A stretch of 64,000 bases of DNA from a virus: the IMG/VR virus record IMGVR_UViG_3300010885_015247, positions 16,837-80,836 of that record, one strand, 5' to 3'. The position numbers were made by a program, and so were the translations under genes. The notes beneath the pieces are model-generated. The model ran no database searches. It was given only the letters and a program-made list of their open reading frames with translations, and was not told where the DNA came from. Positions 1 to 11,489 of the stretch are shown here, piece by piece (within the stretch, counting starts at the first letter, position 1; each line of letters opens with the position of its first letter).

Positions 1-1
1 T

Positions 2-1303
2 GGAAAGATTCGTTTCGGCTTTAAGACAACTAATGGTCAAGTACAGTATGTCCACGAGTTTGTTCACAATAACAACTTGTTTGAATCATACCTTCGCTCT
101 GGTAACTTACCAGCTCGCTATGAAGTAGTTACATACAACAATCCTACATATATTCCATTCCTCTTCCACTGGGGAACTTCTGTAATGATGGATGGCCGCT
201 TTGATGATGACAACGCCTACCTGTTTACAGGTTCAAGCCAGACTCTTAATATCCCAGGAACTACAGCTAAGTCCTTTGCTTCAACTGGTATTAATTTAGC
301 TACAGATCTGTTTACAGTTCAGAGTCACGGATTTACTACTGGAGAAATTCTACAGTTCCAATCAATTGGATCTAATGCTCTTCCAGGAACAAATACGCTA
401 AATCCAGCTACACAGGTAGTAGGTTCTAATACATTGGCATACCTAACTAACAACACTAAATATAAAGCTTTTGTTAACTCAGCTAACTTAATCCACTTAA
501 CTCCTCTCAGTTCGGTCATCACTGTTGGAGCTACAGTTGAGCGAACAACTACAACAATACAGGTGACAACAGCAGCTGCCCATGGGTTGACTACAGGAAT
601 GTATGTAGGAATCTATGGTATGACTGCTACAAATATTCCAAATGGTCCTTTTACAGTTACTAGAGTCAGCGATACAGTATTTACATATACCGCTACAGGG
701 TCCTTTACAGTAGCTAGTATTGCTCAGCCAGGTGCTGCTATTGCTGAAGTTATTAATTTTACAACTCAAGGAAATACTCAATACACATACTTCTTGTATC
801 CAGATGGATCACTCAATAATACATCTGGACCTAACTATCAGCCTCTACTCTCAATCCGCCTGAGTCCATCGGTTTCTTCTGGTTTAACAGGTAAACTTGG
901 TGATCGAGATGTTATTAACCGCATGCAGTTGCGTTTGAAAGAAATTGGTGTATCTACTACTCAGTTAGTAGACGTAAAGATTCTTTTGAATCCTCGTCTT
1001 AACAACCTCAGCTTTGCAGGTGTAGATTCTCCTTCACTTACACAAGTGGTTGAGCATACATCTGCAGATACTGTATCTGGTGGAGTTCAGGTTTATAACT
1101 TTAGAGCTTCAGGTGGATCATCTGGTGGTGAAAATACTACAGTAGTAGATGTTAGCTCTCTGTTCGAGCTTTCAAACTCAATCCTTGGTGGAGACTCAAT
1201 CTTCCCAGACGGACCTGATATTCTTACTATTGCGGTATCTCGTTTGACAGGTAACCCAACACTCGCATCAGCTAAGCTGTCATGGTCTGAAGCACAGGCA
1301 TAG
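2..1303 (+). CDS. large structural (tail/baseplate) protein, C-terminal part, 5' end outside window
   Basis: The reading frame is open from base 2 with no start codon or ribosome site, so the gene begins before the window; a TTG at 77 is only an internal codon. Two segments (around 320-370 and 545-700) carry the HGF/HGL..TG beta-module that recurs in the tail proteins of the minus strand. The C-terminal third (GDRDVINRMQLRLKEIGV and the Gly/Ser-rich stretch after it) resembles the end of large structural proteins of T4-like cyanophages; this is recalled family likeness, not a search. The stop is followed 9 bp later by the collagen-like fibre gene, so it is the upstream member of the fibre operon. 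The exact virion position is unknown. Confidence 0.75.
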   Translation, partial: GKIRFGFKTTNGQVQYVHEFVHNNNLFESYLRSGNLPARYEVVTYNNPTYIPFLFHWGTSVMMDGRFDDDNAYLFTGSSQTLNIPGTTAKSFASTGINLATDLFTVQSHGFTTGEILQFQSIGSNALPGTNTLNPATQVVGSNTLAYLTNNTKYKAFVNSANLIHLTPLSSVITVGATVERTTTTIQVTTAAAHGLTTGMYVGIYGMTATNIPNGPFTVTRVSDTVFTYTATGSFTVASIAQPGAAIAEVINFTTQGNTQYTYFLYPDGSLNNTSGPNYQPLLSIRLSPSVSSGLTGKLGDRDVINRMQLRLKEIGVSTTQLVDVKILLNPRLNNLSFAGVDSPSLTQVVEHTSADTVSGGVQVYNFRASGGSSGGENTTVVDVSSLFELSNSILGGDSIFPDGPDILTIAVSRLTGNPTLASAKLSWSEAQA

Positions 1304-1312
1304 GAGGGCAAG

Positions 1313-2998
<1,686 letters not shown>

Positions 2999-3042
2999 TC
3001 TAGGTATAACTCGTACCATAACTCGAAATAATAGGAGAAAAA

Positions 3043-3372
3043 ATGGCAACAGTATCAAAGCTACTAGCAAGAACGGTATTAACGGTTACTAACTCAACTG
3101 TTATATACACCGTTCCCGCTTCAACAACAACAGTACTTACAAATATTATTATAAGTAACGTTACTGCTACTTCGGCATCATTTAATTTAACGTTACCAGA
3201 TGCAACTGGCACACAGGTAGCGTTTGCTACATCGGTAGCTGTTCCAGCAAACAGCATTGCCTCATTTGATCTTAAGCAGGTACTTGGCGGATCTGGCACA
3301 CAAACAGTGATCGGATGGGCATCTACTGGCTCAGCACTGACAGCACATTTAAGTGGAGTTGAGATATCCTAA
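3043..3372 (+). CDS. small beta-rich virion-like protein
   Basis: 109 residues, AGGAG 6 bp before the ATG. It is rich in Thr, Ser, Val and Ala with alternating hydrophobic residues, has no charged core and no signal peptide; this looks like a small all-beta decoration or fibre-tip protein. It lies between a collagen-like fibre gene and four tandem small fibre-associated genes, with only 1 bp separating its stop from the next ATG, so it is translated in the same operon. I do not recognise a named family. Confidence 0.75.
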   Translation: MATVSKLLARTVLTVTNSTVIYTVPASTTTVLTNIIISNVTATSASFNLTLPDATGTQVAFATSVAVPANSIASFDLKQVLGGSGTQTVIGWASTGSALTAHLSGVEIS

Positions 3373-3373
3373 A

Positions 3374-3754
3374 ATGTCAAACAGCACATATCCAGTAGTC
3401 TCTTCAACTATTAAATCAGTTCAAAGAGGCTCCACTGCGTCTGCTGGAAATGTAACCATATCTGCAATAAATACATCTAAATCTTTTATAAGCTCATTTT
3501 CAACAGGTTCTGCTGGAAGTGTGCGGACAGACAGCATCACAACGGGAACATACACTCCATCTGGAGGAAATATCGGACAATACTCTCAATCTTTTAATCC
3601 AGGAAGCGGTTCCTACCCAAACTTGATTGGAACAAGAAGTTTTAGTGGAGGGTCTACTTCTCTAACTTCAGCAGCATATGGAGCATATATAGTCGACTCT
3701 ACAACAATAACTGTCTCGGGTGCTTGCCGCTGGGAAGTCGTGGAGTATTCATAA
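3374..3754 (+). CDS. tandem fibre-associated paralogue 1 of 4
   Basis: 126 residues. The ATG at 3374 is chosen over an upstream in-frame GTG at 3353 because the paralogues all begin at the equivalent Met. Shared framework: IKS[IV]QRGSTASAGN, then NTSKSF...FSTGSAG, a variable Gly/Ser/Pro loop, then GTRSFSGGSTS, YGAY and a C-terminal GACRWEVVEYS. The variable middle against constant flanks looks like a family of diversified surface or tip proteins. The stop overlaps the next start (TAATG), and the codons for VVEYS supply a GGAG ribosome site for the next gene. Function unknown. Confidence 0.8.
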   Translation: MSNSTYPVVSSTIKSVQRGSTASAGNVTISAINTSKSFISSFSTGSAGSVRTDSITTGTYTPSGGNIGQYSQSFNPGSGSYPNLIGTRSFSGGSTSLTSAAYGAYIVDSTTITVSGACRWEVVEYS

Positions 3755-4131
3755 TGGGATCTAAAATGTACCCGTCAAGAGTGGAAACAATTAAATCTAT
3801 CCTAAGAGGTACTGCTTCTTCAGCAGGTAATATTACAATTTCATCAGTTAATGCAAACAAATCATTTGTTACATCATTTTCTATTGGATCAGCTGGAACG
3901 GTAGCTGGAACTGGTGATACATCTGGAACTTATACTCCAAGCGGTGGTTCGGTTGGAGCTCCTGGAGGAAACTTAAACACGTCTGGATCTTTTCCAACAT
4001 ACTCTGGAACAAGAAGCTTATCTGGTGGAACTACATCAATAGCAGCAGCAAAATATGGCGCATATCTAACGAATGACACGACATTAACAGTGACTGGTGC
4101 CTGTAATTGGCAAGTTATAGAGTATTCATAA
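3754..4131 (+). CDS. tandem fibre-associated paralogue 2 of 4
   Basis: 125 residues, starting at the ATG of a TAATG overlap with paralogue 1, so it is probably translated by reinitiation. It keeps the SI.RGTASSAGN, NKSF and GTRSLSGGTTS blocks and ends GACNWQVIEYS. The centre (TYTPSGGSVGAPGGN) differs from the other copies. No motif for catalysis, membrane insertion or metal binding is visible, and I cannot name a family; a structural role is inferred from the fibre operon. Confidence 0.8.
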   Translation: MGSKMYPSRVETIKSILRGTASSAGNITISSVNANKSFVTSFSIGSAGTVAGTGDTSGTYTPSGGSVGAPGGNLNTSGSFPTYSGTRSLSGGTTSIAAAKYGAYLTNDTTLTVTGACNWQVIEYS

Positions 4132-4517
4132 TGTCGATCTCTTTGTTTCCATTAAGTGTTTCTACAATTAAATCTATTCAAAGAGGGTCTACTGCTAGTG
4201 CAGGAAATATATCAATATCCTCCGTGGATACTAATAAATCTTTTGTTAGATCCTTTTCAACTGGATCTGCTGGTTCAGTCCAACTTGCAGGAGACGAGAC
4301 TGGAACACTAAGCCCAAGTGGGGGAGGAATTGTTGGACCTGGCGGCGGAGGCGGAGCAGTAGCTGGTGGAGGATCATTTGCAAATTATTCTGGAACTAGA
4401 TTCTTTAGTGGAGGAAGCACCTCTATTACAGTTCAAGAATACGGGGTATATATAACAAACTCTACAACAATAACAGCTACAGGTGCTTGCCGCTGGGAAG
4501 TCGTGGAGTATTCATAA
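4131..4517 (+). CDS. tandem fibre-associated paralogue 3 of 4
   Basis: 128 residues, again coupled through TAATG to the preceding gene. Its central loop is the most Gly-rich of the family (GGGIVGPGGGGGAVAGGGS), a likely flexible segment. The last coding bases, TGCTTGCCGCTGGGAAGTCG onward into the TAATG, are identical at nucleotide level to the end of paralogue 1 (about 3722-3757 and 4485-4520), which points to recent duplication or gene conversion. Confidence 0.8.
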   Translation: MSISLFPLSVSTIKSIQRGSTASAGNISISSVDTNKSFVRSFSTGSAGSVQLAGDETGTLSPSGGGIVGPGGGGGAVAGGGSFANYSGTRFFSGGSTSITVQEYGVYITNSTTITATGACRWEVVEYS

Positions 4518-4894
4518 TGTCAATACAAGTATATCCTGAAGTTGCTTCTGGAATTAAATCAGTTCAAAGAGGCTCAACTGCGTCTGCTGGAGCTATAACA
4601 GTTTCATCTGTAAATACTGCAAAATCTTTTGTTACTTCTTTTTCTACAGGTTCTGCTGGAACAGTAGCAACAAATAGCTCAGAGAGCGGCACGTTAACAC
4701 CTTCTGGAGGATCGGTTGCAACGCAAGCTAATGGCGCAATGGGTGGAGGCATATTTCCCAATTTTATTGGAACAAGAAGTTTAAGTGGGGGGTCTACTTC
4801 TTTAACATCGGCAGAGTATGGAGTAACATTAACAAACTCAACAACATTGACAGCAACAGGTGCTTGTCGATGGCAATTAGTAGAATACAACTAA
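4517..4894 (+). CDS. tandem fibre-associated paralogue 4 of 4
   Basis: 125 residues and the last copy of the array, coupled by TAATG to paralogue 3. It has the same framework as the others (IKSVQRGSTASAG, NTAKSF, GTRSLSGGSTS) with its own central segment, and ends GACRWQLVEYN instead of VVEYS. It is followed not by another coupled start but by a fresh AAGGAG and the next gene, consistent with the array ending here. Confidence 0.8.
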   Translation: MSIQVYPEVASGIKSVQRGSTASAGAITVSSVNTAKSFVTSFSTGSAGTVATNSSESGTLTPSGGSVATQANGAMGGGIFPNFIGTRSLSGGSTSLTSAEYGVTLTNSTTLTATGACRWQLVEYN

Positions 4895-4905
4895 AAGGAG
4901 AAAAA

Positions 4906-5259
4906 ATGACTAACTGGGTACAGCTAAAAGACGGCGTGGCATTTGCATATGTAAATTCGCCAAATTTTGTTGATAATTCTATTGCAGTAGAGGATTCTGT
5001 TGACCCGAACACGTTGATGGCAAAAAAGTATGTTGACGGCCAATGGGAGGAAGCTCAGCTAATCTATTTTGTAGAGGAGATGCTTGGTAACAAGGTTCTT
5101 AGAGTAAATTCAACAGTATTCTCATCAGATGTAAAAGGGGATATTATTGGATCAGAAGTAAAGCCAATGTGGACTAAAAATGAAAACGGAGAATATATTC
5201 CTCCAGCTTCAATTGCAGAAGCCACAATTTATGACGAGGGTTTATTTACACAGCCGTAG
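4906..5259 (+). CDS. small hypothetical protein of the fibre operon
   Basis: 117 residues. The ATG at 4906 is preceded by AAGGAG (4895-4900); an upstream in-frame ATG at 4864 lies inside paralogue 4 and has no such site. The sequence begins with a segment like a virion or baseplate attachment domain (NWVQLKDGVAFAYVNSP) and is acidic overall. No named family recognised. Position suggests a fibre-associated or chaperone role; that is inference only. Confidence 0.7.
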   Translation: MTNWVQLKDGVAFAYVNSPNFVDNSIAVEDSVDPNTLMAKKYVDGQWEEAQLIYFVEEMLGNKVLRVNSTVFSSDVKGDIIGSEVKPMWTKNENGEYIPPASIAEATIYDEGLFTQP

Positions 5260-5280
5260 GTCTTTAGTATAGAATGTCTA

Positions 5281-5289
5281 TGGTATAAT
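5281..5289 (+). promoter_or_regulatory. candidate extended -10 promoter
   Basis: TGG followed by a perfect TATAAT (5284-5289), an extended -10 arrangement, with no good -35 box. A start near 5296 would give a short leader that carries the AAGGAG of the gene at 5313. It sits in the only non-overlapping gap between the first fibre set and the second. Confidence 0.4.
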
Positions 5290-5312
5290 AGGAAAAAAGG
5301 AGACGCAGTAAT

Positions 5313-5557
5313 ATGACGCTGGAGACTGTAGGTGACTTTGAATGGAAGGCAGAAGAGAGCGGAAACGCCTCCCTGCTCAACCTAACTATTAAAAAAATTT
5401 CTGAGAACAAGACCGTGCTTATTTCTGATGTAGTGTGGGCAACTGGACGTGAAGATTTTCTTGAAGGCGTGTATAGTGCAGCTATTGAAACCCTCGAAGG
5501 GGCAGATAATTGCTGCTTGGGTGAAGGAAAAGTTACTTTAGTAGATGGTGGTCAATA

Positions 5558-5558
<1 letters not shown>
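5313..5558 (+). CDS. small acidic hypothetical protein
   Basis: 81 residues with AAGGAG about 10 bp before the ATG. Mixed alpha/beta composition, Glu/Asp-rich, with a Cys pair near the C-terminus (NCCLGEG). It is the first gene after a candidate promoter, and its stop overlaps the ATG of the second collagen-like fibre (TAATG). Such position-coupled small proteins are often fibre chaperones or tip attachments, but nothing in the sequence proves this. Confidence 0.7.
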
Positions 5559-7347
<1,789 letters not shown>

Positions 7348-7348
<1 letters not shown>

Positions 7349-8907
7349 TGAGTGAACTGTATCCTTACACGGTAACTACAGAGGGTATAGAGGATACAGA
7401 CTCACTGTGGGACGATCTATTAAGTAGTTCTTCAACTCTAGACACTATCCCAGATAGAGTTGTAGAGGTTGCAAACGAGAGAGCTGTAAACCCTAGAAAT
7501 ACTACATACCTACTTACAGAAGCAGAAGCTCAAAAACTAAAGGAAGACCCACGAGTTCAAGATGTAGCAAATATAGAAGTTCTTGTACCTACTAAATTTG
7601 CTTTTCAAGATGGAGCTTTCAATAAAACAACCGTATCCGCTGGAGAAAAACAAAACTGGGGCCTACTTCGTCACACAGCTGCGACCAACGTGTTTGGAAC
7701 AAGTACAGCAGATCCAGGTGGGACATATGATTATGTGCTAGACGGCACTGGTGTAGATGTAGTTATTATTGATAGCGGTATTCAGGCAGATCATCCAGAG
7801 TTTCAAGATTCTTCTGGTGCAAGCAGGGTTCAACAAATAAATTGGTTTACTGCAAGTGGAGTTCCTGGAACTATGCCAACTGGTCACTACACTGATTATG
7901 ACGGTCACGGGACCCACGTTGCTGCAACAGTGGCTGGTAAAACATTTGGCTGGGCTAAAAATGCAAATATATACTCAATTAAACTTAGTGGACTTCAGGG
8001 TACAACAGACCCTAATGGCGGAATAAGTGTATTTGATGCTTTTGACTGCATACTGGGCTGGCATAACGCAAAAACAAATGGACGACCTACTATTATTAAT
8101 AATAGCTGGGGATATAATATTTACTGGGATACTTCTTTAAATCAGATGAGTCAGAACCAAGTAAATTATTTTTCAATAACTGGTGGTTCTTATAGAGGAA
8201 CTCCTTGGTCTGGAACTACTAAAGATACGGCTAAAGGACACACTGGATCCCAGCGTTCAGCAACCTTATTTGAGTTTGAATACAACATTCCTTCTATAGA
8301 TGCAGATGTGAGTTTACTAATTGCAGCAGGAGTTATTGTATGTAATGCTGCTGGAAATAGTGGTATGAAAGCTGATGTTTTTGGCGGAGTAGACTATAAT
8401 AACTTTATAACAGTGACAAGCCTAGGAAATATCTACTACCACAGAGGATCATCTCCTAACTGCGGTACAGGGAATGGTTTCGATGTTGGTTCCATGGGAA
8501 CTGCTTTTGTCTCAACGACTGAAGCAAGAAGTTCTTTTAGCGTTTGCGGCCCAAATGTGGATATTTATGCCGCTGGACAAAACATTATGAGTGCTATGAG
8601 CAATACAAACGAACATGGAGCATCTACTAGTACTTATTATTTAAATGCTTCATATAAACAAGCAGTGATTAGCGGTACATCTATGGCATCTCCTCAGGTA
8701 GCTGGCATATGTGCCCTACTTAAGCAGGTATATCCAGATTGGACTGCAAGTCAGATAAAAAGGTGGATACTGGCTAATTCCCAATCCATCTTATACACTA
8801 CTGGTCTAGTCAATGACTATACAAGTACCGTAAGTGTTCAAGGTGGGGATGTAAAAATAATCAATATGCCTATGAAAGGGCAGAAAAAGTATATAATTTC
8901 AGGATAG
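7348..8907 (+). CDS. subtilisin-like serine protease (S8 family)
   Basis: 519 residues starting with GTG that overlaps the previous stop (TAGTG). The catalytic triad is complete: D142 (VIIDSG), H187 (DGHGTH) and S445 (GTSMASP), with oxyanion-hole N337 (AAGNSG). There is a 100-residue N-terminal region like a prodomain or virion anchor, no signal peptide, and no membrane segment. Phage subtilases of this type are carried on tail structures or act on virion proteins. Here it is coupled directly behind a collagen-like fibre gene, so fibre processing, or digestion of host surface protein during adsorption, are the likeliest roles. Family assignment is firm; substrate is inference. Confidence 0.92.
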
Positions 8908-8933
8908 ATCCTTATATAACGAAAAGAGATAAA

Positions 8934-9518
8934 ATGACTGAAGACTATGTAAACTGGTTTAAAAATGATGGACAGACAAATTTTGCTACATTTCTTTTAA
9001 AAAACTACGTTCCCGGTAAGCCAGCTAAGTATCTACAAGTCGGGGCATATACAGGGGATGCATCCCTTTGGATGTATGAGAACCTTCTTAAAAACTCAAA
9101 CTCTCTTCTAATAGATATTGATACATGGGAAGGCTCAGATGAACCTGTTCATCGTCAAATGAATTGGAAAACTGTGGAGTCCTTGTATGATGAAAAGGTT
9201 GCAGAAGGACTAAAAGATAAAAAGATTGTTAAGTTCAAAGGCACTAGCGACGAGTTTTTTAAATCTAATACCGAAAAGTTTGACTTTATATATGTTGATG
9301 GTGACCATACCGCTTACGGTGTCCTCAAAGATGCGGTTGCCGCATACGAATGTCTAGAGGTTGGGGGTATTATTGGATTCGATGATTACGAGTGGTCTGC
9401 TGGTTTAGGGGTTCGAAAAGAGCCAAAGATGGCAATTGATGCGTTTAGCAACATTTATGGTGATAGAGTAGTGGAGATATTAAAGGGTTATCAGCGCTGG
9501 TTTAAGAAAATAGGATAG
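8934..9518 (+). CDS. class I SAM-dependent methyltransferase (Methyltransferase_24-like)
   Basis: 194 residues with AAAGAGA before the ATG. A Rossmann motif I is visible (LQVGAYTGDAS, 35-44), an acidic strand-2 end (LLIDIDTW, D61/D63), and the FDFIYVDGDH block with the following helix and GGIIGFDDY that characterise the small-molecule/sugar O-methyltransferases grouped as Methyltransferase_24. These often methylate glycans. With two glycosyltransferases and a halogenase nearby, modification of a fibre glycan or host-surface mimic is plausible, but the acceptor cannot be read from the sequence. Confidence 0.85.
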   Translation: MTEDYVNWFKNDGQTNFATFLLKNYVPGKPAKYLQVGAYTGDASLWMYENLLKNSNSLLIDIDTWEGSDEPVHRQMNWKTVESLYDEKVAEGLKDKKIVKFKGTSDEFFKSNTEKFDFIYVDGDHTAYGVLKDAVAAYECLEVGGIIGFDDYEWSAGLGVRKEPKMAIDAFSNIYGDRVVEILKGYQRWFKKIG

Positions 9519-9530
9519 ACTGTTTATAAT
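9502..9530 (+). promoter_or_regulatory. candidate promoter TTAAGA-N17-TATAAT
   Basis: A perfect TATAAT (9525-9530) lies 17 bp after TTAAGA (9502-9507). The predicted start falls almost on the ribosome site of the gene at 9546, leaving a very short leader, so the assignment is weak. Confidence 0.3.
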
Positions 9531-9545
9531 AAATAAGGAGAAAAC

Positions 9546-9746
9546 ATGGAAGAAACCACAGAAGACACTAAAATTCAAGCAATAGAAGTAAAAACACATT
9601 GCTATTCATACAAAGTAGAGATGGTTGTTTCAGTTCTTGCTAGTAATGCTGAAGAAGCATTTGGTATGCTAGAGAATCAAGGTGGTTATGTGAACAAAAG
9701 AGAAGTCACTTTGATTAGTGATAAAGAAATATATAGTCAGGAATAG
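9546..9746 (+). CDS. small hypothetical protein
   Basis: 66 residues, AAGGAG 5 bp before the ATG. It begins with an acidic, Thr/Glu-rich stretch and continues with a beta-alpha-beta pattern (CYSYKVEMVVSVLASNAEEAF) reminiscent of small phage ferredoxin-like proteins of unknown role. It precedes the Cys-rich gene with an 8-bp gap. No family is recognised. Confidence 0.65.
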   Translation: MEETTEDTKIQAIEVKTHCYSYKVEMVVSVLASNAEEAFGMLENQGGYVNKREVTLISDKEIYSQE

Positions 9747-9753
9747 TTTTATT

Positions 9754-9990
9754 ATGTTTAGTGGAAAAAACGGAATGAGGGGAGCACGACCTTGGGACCT
9801 TATTACACCGACGATAGGAAGGGTTTCAGAGGTAGTAAGAAATGAGAGATACTCTATCTGTGAAAGCTGCCCTCTTCTTCATCCTATTATGAAAATTTGT
9901 TCGGCATGTAACTGCTTTATGGCTCAAAAAACTAAACTACCTAATGCTAGTTGTCCTAAAGGCAAATGGGGGGAGCATGAAAAGGAATAG
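9754..9990 (+). CDS. Cys-rich zinc-ribbon-like small phage protein
   Basis: 78 residues from the ATG at 9754; an in-frame GTG at 9718 lies in the previous gene and is less likely. The motif CESC...KICSACNCFM..K..L....CPKGKW, with six cysteines in a characteristic pattern ending in CP.GKW, recurs in small proteins of marine and freshwater phages. Two CxxC pairs suggest a structural zinc site. It lies in the modification cluster with the methyltransferase and glycosyltransferase. The role is unknown. Confidence 0.75.
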   Translation: MFSGKNGMRGARPWDLITPTIGRVSEVVRNERYSICESCPLLHPIMKICSACNCFMAQKTKLPNASCPKGKWGEHEKE

Positions 9991-10026
9991 TTTAGTAAGA
10001 TTTACACACTACTACTAAGGAGAGAT

Positions 10027-10377
10027 GTGACAAAAAACTATAAAGACCCGAACTTCTTCACTAACGCAGAGGTATTTGATGGAAATGTAAAGAAGCATTT
10101 TCAATGGATCACTGCCTTAAAAACAATGGGCACTAAAGAATATTGGAATATACCTAACACTGTTGAATTTCTTGCTTTTACAACAAAGGCTCTTATTATC
10201 ATTCCAGGACTACTTTTTGGTATCTCCATCTGGTGGTTGTATATATTTGCTTTTATAACAAGTGTTCTTCTTATTTGGTCAGCCACTATTAAGACTTTGC
10301 CAACTATTATATGGTTTAATATTTTGTGGAGTATTCTTGCAGCAACTTTTCTTACAAAACATTTTTTAAATATTTAA
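10027..10377 (+). CDS. small integral membrane protein
   Basis: 116 residues from GTG at 10027. The ATG two bases earlier runs straight into a stop, so GTG with AAGGAG (10018-10022) is the start. After a 45-residue polar N-terminus there are about three hydrophobic segments (residues about 46-65, 66-86 and 90-112) rich in Trp, Phe and Ile. No lysis motif or holin dual-start is evident, and no family is recognised. It could sit in the host inner membrane during infection. Confidence 0.7.
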   Translation: MTKNYKDPNFFTNAEVFDGNVKKHFQWITALKTMGTKEYWNIPNTVEFLAFTTKALIIIPGLLFGISIWWLYIFAFITSVLLIWSATIKTLPTIIWFNILWSILAATFLTKHFLNI

Positions 10378-10406
10378 TACAAACTAGAGATAAAGAAGAG
10401 GCATAA

Positions 10407-11489
10407 ATGAAGGTAGCTATTTATACAATTGCACTCAATGAGCGTCAGTTTGTTGATAAGTGGTTTGAGGCATCTAAAGATGCTGACTACTTAATGATTG
10501 CAGATACTGGATCGACAGACGGCACTATAGAGCGTGCCAGAGAGCTCGGGATTGTAGTTCATAGTATTAAAAACATGCCTTGGAGATTTGATGATGCACG
10601 AAACGCTGCATTAGCACTCCTACCTGAAGATATTGACATGTGTATCTCTTTGGATATGGATGAAGTAATTACTCCAAATTGGAAGCCAGTTATAGAAGAA
10701 CTATGGAGCCGAGGAGTTACACGACCACGATATAAACATATTTGGTCGTTTAATGATGATGGAACTCCCGGTCTTGAGTTTAGCTACGATCACATCCATG
10801 CTCGTAAAGGCTATAGATGGCGTCACCCAGTTCACGAGTGTCTATATAGTTATGGAATTGAAGAAAAACAAGAGTGGACAGATGGACTTGCAACTCACCA
10901 TCATCCTGATCCAAGTAAGTCTCGTTCTCAATATCTACCGCTTCTTGCTCTTTCAGTTAAAGAAGATCCATACAATGATCGCAATGCTTTTTACTACGGG
11001 CGAGAGCTGTATTTCTACGGGAAGAATGAAGAAGCAGCTAGAGAGCTTAAGCGTCATCTAGATCTACCAACAGCACATTGGGCGCCAGAGCGTGCCGCAT
11101 CCATGCGTTTTATTGGTAAGTCACTCCCAGAAGAGGCAGAGATCTGGTTTAGAAAAGCAATTGCACAAGCACCTGGTCGCAGAGAACCATGGGTAGACCT
11201 TGCAAAGCTTTACTACGAAAGAAATGACTGGACTAACTCTTTAGAGACAGCCAAAGAAGCGTTAGCTATTGTAGAAAAACCCCTCGAGTATCTCTGTGAA
11301 GCAGAAGCTTGGGGTGCTGCACCGTATGACTATGCAGCTATAGCTTGCTATAACCTAGGAATGTATAAAGAAGCATCCGAGTATGCTCAACAAGCTTATG
11401 ACTTAGAGCCAAGCAATGAAAGGTTGAAAAACAATTTAGATTTTTGTTTAATGAAATCTGATTTAGTAAAGAAAAAAGGAAAAAAGTGA
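10407..11489 (+). CDS. GT2-family glycosyltransferase with TPR-like C-terminal half
   Basis: 360 residues. The N-terminal 220 residues are a GT-A domain: MKVAIYTIALNE opening strand, D33 (IADTGSTDGT), and a metal-binding D83-M-D85 (SLDMDEV). Conserved His/Trp blocks (HPVHECL) follow. The C-terminal 130 residues form helical TPR-like repeats (EAEIWFRKAIAQAPGRREPW, AIACYNLGMYKEASEYAQQA). This architecture is common in enzymes that glycosylate peptides or proteins. Placed in an operon with Thr-rich collagen-like fibres, it is a candidate for decorating those stalks. The next gene overlaps its last codons by 4 bp. Confidence 0.88.
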   Translation: MKVAIYTIALNERQFVDKWFEASKDADYLMIADTGSTDGTIERARELGIVVHSIKNMPWRFDDARNAALALLPEDIDMCISLDMDEVITPNWKPVIEELWSRGVTRPRYKHIWSFNDDGTPGLEFSYDHIHARKGYRWRHPVHECLYSYGIEEKQEWTDGLATHHHPDPSKSRSQYLPLLALSVKEDPYNDRNAFYYGRELYFYGKNEEAARELKRHLDLPTAHWAPERAASMRFIGKSLPEEAEIWFRKAIAQAPGRREPWVDLAKLYYERNDWTNSLETAKEALAIVEKPLEYLCEAEAWGAAPYDYAAIACYNLGMYKEASEYAQQAYDLEPSNERLKNNLDFCLMKSDLVKKKGKK

